Source of the DNA: Mesostigma viride
Taxonomy: Eukaryota > Streptophyta > Mesostigmatophyceae > Mesostigmatales > Mesostigmataceae
Length of the DNA: 64,000 nt
Direction of reading: 5' to 3'
NCBI GenBank assembly: GCA_009746045.1
Contig: RPFO01000022.1
Coordinates: forward strand, 2,095,790 to 2,159,789
The notes under the pieces were generated by a model. It saw only the letters and a program-made list of their open reading frames with translations, made no database searches and was not told where the DNA came from. Each line of letters opens with the position of its first letter. The stretch's first letter is position 1. This document shows positions 48,533 to 58,137 of the stretch, piece after piece. A program made the translations under genes and the position numbers.

Positions 48533-48860
48533 AACGAGTTCGCCTTAGTCTCCACCTTCCTGCCTGCCCTGCCACGGAGGCAGGTGGTCACTATAACTCG
48601 CGGTTCCATTGTACGGTTACGGATACGGTCCATGACAACTCCTCGTACGGTGCGTGAAATCCCTCGTACGGGCGACAAAATTCCTTCATACGGTCCATGA
48701 CAACATCCTACAGTTTCGGTTCTTTTAGTTTCCGTTACGCGATTTTAGGTACCGCGCTGTGGTTCGACGGTACTTGGGGACCGAAAAGGACTGAACCGGT
48801 CGCGAAAAATATACCCTCAAACACAGCCATTTTCGATGAGTGTGGTGGGGTATTGCTATG

Positions 48861-49025
48861 CTTCCACTTTTTCGTCACGATGTGACGGTCAATCGTCATC
48901 AGCCCGCTCTCGATTTCGGCAAACAACGCCCCCCATACGTCAGAATGCTTGGGACAGAACCACTCGCTGTCCGTCGGCACTCCTTCCCATTGACAATCCG
49001 GATGTTCGCATCGAATGGGGTCCAT
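48861..49025 (-). pseudogene. Zinc-finger family member 2, 5' part
   Basis: 55 codons from ATG 49025 (after CACAG, acceptor-like) to TKKWK at 48861. It carries the finger CEHPDCQWEGVPTDSEWFCPKH (C-x4-C-x12-C-x2-H). Upstream, in the same open frame, CVCGWCKKYRCAQ could supply another finger. The sequence is cut by the 8.65-kb element; the continuation is at 39799-40209. Confidence 0.6.
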
Positions 49026-49219
49026 CTGTGCACATCGATATTTTTTACACCACCCGCAAACGCACGCATTCAGCAGGGTCAACGGCCGTTGGCCCTGTTA
49101 AATTCCACACACCCCAACGGCCGTTGGCCTTAGACGCACAAAACTTGACACCATCAGGCGATTTTTTCCAAATGATTCTTCTTTATTAAATAAATTTACA
49201 TTCATCCTAAAATCACATT

Positions 49220-49564
49220 CTAGTCAACATCCTCCCCATCTTTAGTGGGTTGCATTCGACCCCAATTGTCGTTCATAAAACTGACCAAAACATGAGCCGG
49301 AGTCCCCACATCCTCCTCACGCCTCAATTTACGCAATACACCTTTAGCAATTCCACCATACCCATCAACCTCCGACATCATCATGCCCACGCCATCAAGA
49401 CGTTCAGCGTGCAATTGCCCGTCCTCTTCGAGAACCAGATCGGGCAGGTCTTCCAGTTCGGCCTCCACAATCTCTATCAGGTTTTCCTTTGTAGTCTCCC
49501 CCCCTTCCTTTCCTTCTTTTCCGCACTCCATCCTACACCCTGATCCTGCACAACCGACGTCCAT
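49220..49564 (-). CDS. Small acidic protein, unknown
   Basis: 114 residues from ATG 49564 (context GCCATGG). The start is Cys-rich (MDVGCAGSGCRMECGKEG), followed by an acidic helix (ENLIEIVEAELEDLPDLVLE) and a C-terminal part (VGTPAHVLVSFMNDNWGRMQ). It ends 195 bp upstream of the zinc-finger member 2 start. A palindromic repeat lies between it and the gene at 49636. No family is recognised; it may be a fragment. Confidence 0.45.
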   Translation of the reverse strand: MDVGCAGSGCRMECGKEGKEGGETTKENLIEIVEAELEDLPDLVLEEDGQLHAERLDGVGMMMSEVDGYGGIAKGVLRKLRREEDVGTPAHVLVSFMNDNWGRMQPTKDGEDVD

Positions 49565-49635
49565 GGCAAGTTAAGAAACGGACTCAGCTCACAGGACATT
49601 TTGCAAGTCCAACGGCCGTTGGCGACCAAAAACAC

Positions 49636-50418
49636 CTAGTCGCATGCATGCCTTGCTCTCTCCACCAAAGCAGAGGCCAGGACGACCCTTTCCACGACCT
49701 TTTCAATTTCCTCCCCCTCAGCATCAGCAACAACGGTCATGGCAAATCGGGCTTGGCGCTTAACCCCCGATGCCAGAACGGCAGCCATCTCCACACGAGT
49801 TTTTGAGACTTCAACAGGTACAGGCAATTCGCCGACCGCAAAAGTAAGCCTTGCGAGGTGCGGGACCCACCAATCACCTTCCAAAAATCCGCAACCCCAT
49901 CCAATCATGAAATACAACAACAGGTCTGCGCCCATGGCGCCTGCGATATCCAAGTCGTCATGCGAAACAATCGCATGCACGTCATCCTCCGAGCACAGCA
50001 TCCATGTAAAAACGGCGTCCCCGAAACCTTGGCAGTAGGCATACGAGTCAAAGTCAGGGTGATTCAACATCCATTCCCGCGACCTGACCGCCATTCTTTC
50101 CAGACTTCCAGCACCGTCCACCTCAAAACTCAGGACAAGAGGTCCTTCACCAGCACTGGACTCGCCATGCACAAACAACAAGCCTCCTTTGATCACCTCT
50201 TGCATCTCCCCTGACAACTTGGCGTGTCCATCACAAAAAGGCATGCAATCCGTCCCGAATGGAAGCTGGCAATCCCGGGCGATACATCCCCCCTTTTTTG
50301 CAAACAAATCCTTCACCCTCCCTGCCATTCCCGTTCGCACGCTGACATGACGCACGCACAAGTCATCCCCTCCTGCTCTCGCTTCCTGGCACCACGCAAC
50401 CGTGCATTTGACCGCCAT
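49636..50418 (-). CDS. Paired C-x4-C...C-x2-H zinc-finger family protein, member 3
   Basis: 260 residues from ATG 50418, which follows GTCGCAG. Two fingers are present: CTVAWCQEARAGGDDLCVRH (C-x4-C-x10-C-x2-H) at residues 5-24, and CIARDCQLPFGTDCMPFCDGH at about 45-65. A mixed domain follows (GPLVLSFEVDGAGSLERMAV, SYAYCQGFGDAVFTWMLCSE), then a hydrophobic stretch (GADLLLYFMIGWGCGF) and a helical tail (EIEKVVERVVLASALVERAR). It is the clearest intact member beside 38784-39575. Palindromic repeats flank it on both sides (49605-49622 and 50459-50472). Function unknown; zinc binding is inferred from spacing only. Confidence 0.65.
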   Translation of the reverse strand: MAVKCTVAWCQEARAGGDDLCVRHVSVRTGMAGRVKDLFAKKGGCIARDCQLPFGTDCMPFCDGHAKLSGEMQEVIKGGLLFVHGESSAGEGPLVLSFEVDGAGSLERMAVRSREWMLNHPDFDSYAYCQGFGDAVFTWMLCSEDDVHAIVSHDDLDIAGAMGADLLLYFMIGWGCGFLEGDWWVPHLARLTFAVGELPVPVEVSKTRVEMAAVLASGVKRQARFAMTVVADAEGEEIEKVVERVVLASALVERARHACD

Positions 50419-50454
50419 CTGCGACCACCAACACCGTTTGATACACATTTCTCA

Positions 50455-50747
50455 CCGTCAACGGCCGTTGGCTTGACACAACAAGAATGATTTATTACGC
50501 GCACGAAAATCACACCATTTTCCAGCCTCCAACGGCCGTTGGCGCACGAAAAATGCACGAAAACAATTTTTATTATGCATTTATTGATTACATCCATAGT
50601 GCCCAACTTTCCAGCTGCCAACGGCCGTTGGCGCAGAGAAAATCAAACCCTAATTTGCAGGTTCCAACGGCCGTTGGCGCAAAGAAAATCAAACCCTAAT
50701 TTGCAGGTTCCAACGGCCTTTGGCGCAAGAAAATCACACCCAACACT
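50455..50747. repeat. Five dispersed palindromic repeats between genes
   Basis: CAACGGCCGTTGG at about 50460, 50530, 50620 and 50667, and a decayed copy CCAACGGCCTTTGG at 50710. Unit flanks (TTTGCAGGTT, GCGCAAAGAAAATCA) match the intronic arrays. The segment about 50430-50830 is paralogous to 53045-53440. Confidence 0.8.
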
Positions 50748-50995
50748 TCAGTCGCATAATCGATTCGCGTCAGTCACGCACTCGAACTTGTACTCCTGCC
50801 CCAGCGCGGACATCACCTCACGAACCGCTTTCTCAAACTCGTCAACACCGTCGGGTCCCCACTCATGCACGTATTCCCTCAACCAGAACATGCAGTCTCC
50901 AGCAGACACGAACAGCCGGTCGATGATCAGGTCAGTGTGATGCTTGAAGTACTTGCCGTCCTTCAAGATGACCCATTCGAACCGTCCCACCTGCC
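50748..50995 (-). pseudogene. Unknown gene, 3' part (split by element C)
   Basis: On the minus strand it begins GGCAGGTGGGACGG and encodes GRFEWVILKDGKYFKHHTDL then a DCMFWLREYVHEWGPDGVDE segment. The stop is at 50748. It joins in frame to 52691-53056 when element C and one copy of its 4-bp duplication are removed: 366 + 4 + 248 = 618 bases, 206 codons. No family is recognised. Confidence 0.6.
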
Positions 50996-52690
50996 CTAAC
51001 CCCTAAATGGTCTGAGATCCTGCCGATAAATCGGCTGGATCTTCACAATTTTGCAAACCAGATGCCATCCAACCTACCCATATCCAATGGCTGTCCTTGG
51101 GGCCAAGCATGTCCATGAGTTGCCCTTCGGGTTGGTATATCACAACCTCACATATATGCAGGGTAGGCCATGTTTAACTGCCGTCAAAGTCAGGGGGGTC
51201 AAGACGCGCGTTTTCATTTTTGGTAGAATGTGCATTTGAATTATGTTATAAGACCTAGGCACCTACCACTTCAGGGATGATAAACAATTAGTTGCTGAAC
51301 AGTTTGAGCTATTGGGGTCATAATTTGGGTGGGTATACCAGCAGTTACACCCAGTACAGCCCATAGGGGTACCGTTGGTAAAAAGCAACCAAGGGAGTAG
51401 GGGTGGGCATACTACCTCCTAATATGGCCACCAACCATGCCAAACAATACATTTCCCTTCCACAATGATGGGGAAACATAACTGCATCATCACACTGCCC
51501 TTACATGGCACCTATGTGCAGGTGCCACCTTGTCCATGCACGTAGGTAACGTGGTACGGACACCCTACGCAAGGCATGCATTCTAGGAGGCAGCCACCAA
51601 CAAACTAGTGGTGTTGAGCCTATTTCAGCCTGCCCTAGCAAGGATAAACTAGGCCTAAGCTGCTATAGCTTGCCAGGTGATGGCCAGCACACCTGGTGGC
51701 ACATGCTGTCAATGGGAAGCTTTTACTCACCGGTTACGTGCTTGATGATGCCACAGAGACCAGCCAACTGCCTCACACTCATGCAATATGTGTATGGGAA
51801 ATGTATAACAAACATATATGGAGGTATTCAAACCCATACAGCCTCTAAAACTTATCACCATCACCCTGTGGCAGGTCAACTGACTGAGGGAAGCATCTAA
51901 GAAGGGTGTTTTAGAAAGGGGCCAGGCCAGGGTCAAGAAAGAGCATGAATAGTGCAAAAAGAATGTGCTACACAAGCTAGAACGTATATATAAACGTCAA
52001 ACATCGATAGGAAAACGATGCTTAAGCTTTACCAGGCATGGATGGCGTTAACTTGGCCCAGGCGGTGGCCGCAAAATGGCGCATTTCGGCACACCAAAGT
52101 TGTGCAGCATGGTCGCTGGATTCGGCGATTTCTGGCCACCCTTGCACGTTTACGACTACTATGTATCATAAAAAGTACAAAGAAACCAATATATCCTTTA
52201 AAATACGCCGGAAAGGTATTGCTGTCAACGTTTCTATCGTCCGGCCTGATCGCAGTTTTTTCCAGCAAGAACGCTGCCGACACCTATCAAATGGCATTCC
52301 CGCGAACCAAAAATTGGCCTGTATCATCTTTAGGACGTTTAAAATCAATATCCTAAGTTTGGCCAGAAAATTCGAACGCAAACGTAAATGCCATGCGTGG
52401 GCGCAAGCCGCCATGGCCAGGTCGTCGTTTTCCGGAATGCACGTTGTACGTGAAAAAGTACCCTGACCCCTTGTACTTTGACCGGCCAGAACACCTCTAT
52501 AACTTTGTCAAAAGTATGCAAACCCTAGTACCATGCTGTGAAGAATTTTATAAACTTTCGATCTTCTCAGCTAAACTTTTCCTAATTCTCAATAGATTTC
52601 GCGGCATCTGGTCCCCCGAGAAGGGGCCGATGCATCGGCTGGAACTCGATTTTTGGCGGAAAATCGGCAGCAAGACCATTTAGGGGCTAA
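50996..52690. mobile_element. Element C: near-identical inverted copy of element A, inserted in a gene
   Basis: 51000-52686 (1687 bp), flanked by CTAA at 50996-50999 and 52687-52690 instead of TTAA. Its ends and subterminal palindromes are those of element A, read in the opposite direction. Translated frames of A and C are identical over most of their length, with only a few indels seen (for example one T near 51240), so the two are recent relatives. piggyBac-type enzymes are known to use CTAA at low frequency. Confidence 0.85.
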
Positions 52691-53056
52691 ACCCTTAAAC
52701 CCTTCTCCCCTATCATATGGCCGCGTCATCGGTATCCAACTTTCATTACCATCGGCATCGATCGACTGAAAACAAATTGGGCTGGGTATTGATGGATCAT
52801 AGGGCCTTATAGCACCACACCTCACAAGCACCTCCTCAAATGGCTCTACGGTCGGCTTTGGGAGTCCCCGACCCTGGATATTGAAAACAAGAGCCGCGAC
52901 CTTCGCGACATCCGGTCTCAAAAGAGACCTTTCACCCTCCTTGGGCTTAAAATCCAGCTTAATGTCCGGCAGAAGCCTGAGCGCGCTCTTAACCACTCCC
53001 AGAAGCCTGTCTTCCAAGTCGATCCACTCGCCCCCCTCCGTCCTGTAGAACGTCAT
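52691..53056 (-). pseudogene. Unknown gene, 5' part (split by element C)
   Basis: 122 codons from ATG 53056, preceded by GGGTTGCAG as in the zinc-finger genes. It encodes MTFYRTEGGEWIDLEDRLLG, SLLRPDVAKVAALVFNIQGR and WIPMTRPYDRGEGFKG before element C cuts the Leu-Gly codons. The frame continues at 50995. It has no recognised domain. Together the halves would give ~205 residues, close in size to the neighbouring family members. Confidence 0.6.
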
Positions 53057-53062
53057 CTGCAA

Positions 53063-53440
53063 CCCACCGACACCGTTTGATATACATTTCTCACCGTCAA
53101 CGGCCGTTGGCTTGAAAAAACAACAAGAATTTTAAGATTTATTACGCGCACAAAGCACACACTAGTTTTCAGTCTCCAACGGCCGTTGGCGCACGAAAAA
53201 TGTTTTATTATGCATTTATTAATTACATCCATGGTGGCACGTGGCAAACCACACCCTACTTCCGGGTGCAAAGAAAATCAAACGCTAATTTGCAAGTTCC
53301 AACGGCCGTTGGCGCAAGAAAATCACACCCAAAATTTCTTCAGTCGCAGAATCCATTCCCCTCACGCAGTCGAACAGGGGTACTGTTCCCCCAGCGCGAG
53401 CATCGCCTCACAAATCGCCCTTGGGTACGATTTAGTCCCC
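53063..53440. repeat. Three palindromic repeats in a duplicated spacer
   Basis: CAACGGCCGTTGG at about 53098, 53177 and 53302. The order and intervening sequence (CACCGTTTGATAYACATTTC, TTATGCATTTATTRATTACA) match 50430-50830, so this is a segmental duplicate that includes the start of the downstream coding region. Confidence 0.75.
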
Positions 53441-54231
53441 TCAAAAAACCTTGAACATTTCACCTTTGAACTTAAAATGCACTTCACCCCCCATCCGAAT
53501 TACAAGTCCGGCCAAATTGACACCAGACCAGCTGTCTGTAACGTCGCCGTGCATAGTGCTGAGAGACTTTCTCGCCTCACGATACTTGTTACACCACTTC
53601 TTGTGTTCCTCCCAGTCCGCACGCTGGCATTCGGCAGCACAATACCGGACGTCTCGACAACCCCCGCACTTGCGGTGGACACCCTCCATCACAGAGCACG
53701 CCTTATTCGAGCAACACTTTGGAAGCGAGCCGAGCATCGGCCCTCCCACCCCCGGGAGAACGATCATCCGTGAAAACGTCAATTTCACGGACTCGGAATT
53801 CCCGAATGTAAAATGGAAACCTTCAAACCCCCCCCCTCTACTCTCGCCGATACGGTCAATCTCGGCTGCGCCTCACTCGCGTCTGGAAATTTCCCCCACT
53901 CGTCTTTCTCCCACTGGTCCCACCCAACCTTTCCGACATACGACACCAAAAGTCGAAACTCGACGTCTCGATTGAGTGGAACCCGATCCGCCGGCGTGGG
54001 CTTGTAGAATCCGCCAGCCAAGGCGAAGTACATGTCCAGCAACTGGAGATTAATCTGTCGTCCTACTGAGGCGAACGAGTCATACACGACCAAAACCGCA
54101 AACTGGCGACCCAGGCGCTTCTCGTGCTGCCGTACCCATCCGTGGATCTCGCGAGCCCGGTTAAGTACGTTTGCTGCCACGCAGGCAATCGCAGCGCGCG
54201 TCGAAGATTCCAGCTCGCCCGTCTCCGCCAT
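53441..54231 (-). pseudogene. MYND-finger protein, copy 2, frameshifted in a G9 run
   Basis: ATG 54231 opens MAETGELESSTRAAIACVAA, with GRQFAVLVVYDSFASVGRQI and DVEFRLLVSYVGKV matching the copy at 59451-60227. At the G9 run (53828-53836) the frame stops soon after (ILHSGIPSP). The other frame continues FEGFHFTFGNSES and then the MYND finger: CCSNKACSVMEGVHRKCGGC then RDVRYCAAECQRADWEEH and KKWC. MYND fingers bind two zinc ions and proline-rich partners. One base in the homopolymer would restore a ~263-residue protein. Either assembly error or genuine loss is possible. Confidence 0.7.
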
Positions 54232-54269
54232 CCCTCCCCTGCGCCAATTGGCACGTGCGTAATACGTAA

Positions 54270-57002
54270 GTAATGTTTTTCAAGTCTAACGGCCGTTGGC
54301 TCACAACCCCCCTGTGGGAAGGGTGGATGCCTTACGAACCATTCAACCACATCTTTATGCTCAGCTAGATTTTTGGAGGCCTTTCTTGGAAGGCACATGG
54401 TAATAACCATCACTAAGCTGCATAAAAGACACATCCTGCCTTACTGCCACCAAATGAAACGAATGAAATGCACATGGTAATGTTTTTCAAGTCTAACGGC
54501 CGTTGGCTCACAACCCCCCTGTGGGAAGGGTGGATGCCTTACGAACCATCCAACCACATCTTTATGCTCAGCTAGATTTTTGGAGGCCTTTCTTGGAAGG
54601 CACATGGTAATAACCATCACTAAGCTGCATGAAAGACACATCCTGCCTTACTGCCACCAAATGAAAAGAATGAAATGCACATGATAATGTTTTTCCAATT
54701 CCAACGGCCGTTGGCTCACAACCCCCCTGTGGGAAGGGTGGATGCCTTACGAACCAGTCAAGCCCCATCTTTATGCTCAGCTAGATTTTTTGGAGGCCTT
54801 TCTAGGAGAAAAATGGTAAATAGCCACCACTAAGCTGCATAAAAGACACATCCTGCCTTATTGCCACCCAATTAAACGAATGAAATGCACATGGTAATGT
54901 TTTTCAAGTCCAACGGCCGTTGGCTCACAACCCCCTGTGGGAAGGGTGGATGCCTTACGAACCATTCAACCACATCTTTATGCTCAGCTAGATTTTTGGA
55001 GGCCTTTCTTTGAAGGCACATGGTAATAACAATCACTAAGCTGCATGAAAGACACATCCTGCATTATTGCCACCAAATGAAAAGAATGAAATGCACATTT
55101 TATTGTTTTTCCAATTCCAACGGCCGTTTGCTCACAACCCCCCTGTGGGAAGGGTGGATGCCTTACGAACCATTCAACCACATCTTTATGCTCAGCTAGA
55201 TTTTTGGAGGCCTTTCTTGGAAGAAAAATGGTAATAGCCACCACAAAGCTGAATGAAAGATACATCCTGGCTGATTGCCAACCCACTCAAAGGAATGAAA
55301 TGCACATGATAATGTTTTTCAAGTGCAACGGCCGTTGGCTCACAACCCCCCTCTGGGAAGGGTGGATGCCTTACGAACCATTCAACCACATCTTTATGCT
55401 CAGCTAGATTTTTGGAGGCCTTTCTTGGAAGAAAAATGGTAAATAGCCACCACTAAGCTGCATGAAAGACACATCCTGCCTTATTGCCACCCAATGAAAC
55501 GAATGAAATGCACATGATAATGTTTTTTAAGTCTAACGGCCGTTGGCTCACAACCCCCCTATGGGAAGGGTGGAGGCCTTACGAACCAGTCAACCACATC
55601 TTTATGCTCAGCTAGTTTTTTGGAGGCCTTTCTTGGAAGGCAATGGTAATAACCATCACTAAGCTGCATGAAAGACGCATCCGCCTTATTGCCACCCAAT
55701 GAAACGAATGAAATGCACATGATAATGTTTTTCCAATTCCAACGGCCGTTGGCTCACAACCCCCCTGTGGGAAGGGTGGATGCCTTACGAACCAGTCAAC
55801 CACATCTTTATGCTCAGCTAGATTTTTGGAGGCCTTTCTTGGAAGGCACATGGTAATAACCACCACTAAGCTGCATGAAAGACACATCCTGCCTTACTGC
55901 CACAAATGAAAAGAATGAAATGCACATGATAATGTTTTTCCAATTCCAACGGCCGTTGGCTCACAACCCCCTATGGGAAGGGTGGATGCCTTACGAACCA
56001 GTCAAGCCCATCTTTATGCTCAGCTAGATTTTTGGAGGCCTTTCTTGGAAGAAAAATGGTGATAGCCACCACTAAGCTGCATAAAAGACACATCCTGCCT
56101 TATTGCCACCCAATTAAACGAATGAAATGCACATGATAATGTTTTTCAAGTCTAACGGCCGTTGGCTCACAACCCCCCTATGGGAAGGGTGGATGCCTTA
56201 CGAACCAGTCAACCACATCTTTATGCTCAGCTATATTTTTGGAGGCCTTTCTTGGAAGAAAAATGGTAAATAGCCACCACTAAGCTGCATGAAAGACACA
56301 TCCTGCCTTATTGCCACCCAATGAAACGAATGAAATGCACATGATAATGTTTTTCCAATTCCAACGGCCGTTGGCTCACAACCCCCCTGTGGGAAGGGTG
56401 GATGCCTTACGAACCATTCAACCACATCTTTATGCTCAGCTAGATTTTTGGAGGCCTTTCTTGGAAGGCACATGGTAATAACCTTCACTAAGCTGCATGA
56501 AAGACGCATCCTGCCTTACTGCCACCAAATGAAAAGAATCAAATGCACATGATAATGTTTTTCCAATTCCAACGGCCGTTGGCTCACAACCCCCCTGTGG
56601 GAAGGGTGGATGCCTTACGAACCAGTCAAGCCCATCTTTATGCTCAGCTAGATTTTTTGGAGGCCTTTCTTGGAGAAAAATGGTAATAGCCACCACTAAG
56701 CTGAATGAAAGATACATCCTGGCTGATTGCCACCCACTCAAAGGAATGAAATGCACATGATAATGTTTTTCAAGTCTAACGGCCGTTGGCTCACAACCCC
56801 CCTCTGGGAAGGGTGGATGCCTTACGAACCAGTCAAGCCCATGTTTATGCTCAGCTAGATTTTTTGGAGGCCTTTCTTGGAAGAAAAATGGTAATAGCCA
56901 CCACTAAGCTGCATGAAAGACACATCCTGGCTGCTTGCCACCCTATCAAACGAATAAAAAGCATATGATAATGTTTTTCCAATTCCAACGGCCGTTGGCT
57001 CA
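54270..57002. repeat. 14-unit array of about 208 bp, one palindrome per unit
   Basis: Fourteen tandem units, each with (C/T)AACGGCCGTTGGC preceded by TAATGTTTTTC and followed by TCACAACCCCCC. Common unit landmarks are GGGAAGGGTGGATGCCTTAC, GCTCAGCTAGATTTTTGGAG and CACTAAGCTGCATGAAAGAC. On the minus strand every unit holds GGTTCGTAAGGC (donor-like) and TTCCCACAG (acceptor-like). Confidence 0.85.
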
Positions 57003-57034
57003 CAACCCCCTTCGGGTAGAGGCCTTACGGACCA

Positions 57035-57149
57035 GTCAGAAATAGTGTCCACCAAGCTGTTCCCCCCACACCCACAGTTGTCCTTGTCCACATACCTTTC
57101 CAGTACAGTTGTCCTCAGCTTCTCAGCAACGGGCGACTCCTCTCCTTGC
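57035..57149 (-). CDS. Candidate exon next to the 208-bp array
   Basis: The acceptor reads ATATCTGTCAAGGCAG and the donor GTAAGG after GACTGGTCC. The open frame encodes QGEESPVAEKLRTTVLERYV then DKDNCGCGGNSLVDTISDW. The donor region continues into sequence homologous to the array units, so the array may have grown from this exon-intron junction. It could be an upstream exon of the MYND gene at 54231, with the array as intron; unproved. Confidence 0.35.
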
Positions 57150-57397
57150 TGCCTTGACAGATATCACATAAACAAAACACGATCACGAGAGCATCAGGAT
57201 TGTTAGAGGTTTCCTCCATCGCAAAACCGTAAGATACACACACCTCAAAAACCAACTTTCTTGTCCTCCCAAATAACATATGTTTTTAAATGTAAAATAA
57301 ATCACATTCATATTCTGTCACTTGATTTAACCACACAATTTTTCAGGTCCAACGCCCGTTGGCATTACGCCTCTTCCCGGTAAAAGAGTATTTATTG

Positions 57398-57596
57398 CTC
57401 CAACCCCACAAAAAACTCGTTCCGGACCTGATCGAAGCGAAGAGCACTGCCAGGGATCGGAGTCGAGCCAGATTTGTGTGCGGAACATGATGGCTGGCCC
57501 ACCTCACTCCCCAACATCAATGTGGACCTGGGTTCGAACCCTGTCAGTGCTATTCGCTTCGAACAGTTCCGGAACGAGTTTTTTGTGGGTGTGGAG
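57398..57596. mobile_element. 199-bp foldback element with tRNA-like B box
   Basis: Arms of about 65 bases are inverted copies: CTCCAACCCCACAAAAAAC and complement, continuing through CTCGTTCCGGA, TCGAAGCGAA and AGCACTG. The right half carries GGTTCGAACCC (57531-57541), a good RNA polymerase III B box; the left arm has a weaker mirror. It may be a head-to-head pair of tRNA-derived SINE pieces or a MITE. No clean target duplication is seen. Confidence 0.55.
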
Positions 57597-57699
57597 AAAT
57601 AATGTCGACATTTTCGGTGACTGTTCAGCCTAAAAAAATCACAAGCAGATGCGACGGCCCCTCCATTAAACAAATTATCCACCACTGTTGCGCTACACT

Positions 57700-58130
57700 A
57701 GCAATGTTTGTCAAGGTCCAACGGCCGTTGGCATCAAATAAATCACAACCATTGGTCACTCCATTTAACAAAATACCCACAACTTTTTTTAACCACACTA
57801 GAAATGTTTTTTGAGGTCCAACGGCCGTTGGAATCCAAAAAATGCCGAATTCATGTCAAATTTATATATATGTGACAGTTGACAGAATTAGAGATAATTA
57901 AATTATCAAACCCAGCTTTAGCCATCAGCCTTACCCATCAGCAAAAATTGGCGAATTTCATTCAATATTAGAATTCAAAATTTATTAATGAAATTTATCT
58001 TTCACCATTCAACCTCAACATTAAGTCCCCTTTGTGTTTTATTGAATTATTTAGCCATCAGCTTTACACATCATCAAAAATTGGCGAATTTCATTCAATA
58101 TTAGAATTCAAAATTTATGAATGAAATTTA
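57700..58130. repeat. Palindromic repeats and a ~129-bp tandem duplication 3' of the F-box gene
   Basis: CCAACGGCCGTTGG occurs at about 57719 and 57817; a decayed copy (CCAACGCCCGTTGG) is at 57350. From about 57922 a block (TTGGCGAATTTCATTCAATA, TTAGAATTCAAAATTTAT) is repeated at about 58051, the second copy running into the F-box stop codon. Confidence 0.75.
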
Positions 58131-58137
58131 TGTTTCA

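Larger units (their letters stand above)
40210..48860. mobile_element. 8.65-kb element with perfect 45-nt terminal inverted repeats, inserted in a gene
   Basis: The left end at 40210-40254 (beginning CATAGCAATACCCCACC) is matched exactly, inverted, by 48816-48860. The next bases inwards diverge, though both contain ACCGGTTC. Flanking host sequence is the coding region of a zinc-finger gene, continuous in frame across the junction. No clear target duplication is visible. Inside are unassigned sequence (40255-41690), G/T-rich minisatellites, three LINE 3' ends, a 2.4-kb TIR element (46125-48528) and no recognisable transposase. Family unknown; nested insertions account for much of the length. 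Confidence 0.7.

Noticed and set aside
40200-48870. A 2-bp (GC or TA) target duplication for the 8.65-kb element
   Set aside because: Such short matches arise by chance when the end of the inverted repeat is shifted; no longer duplication is present.
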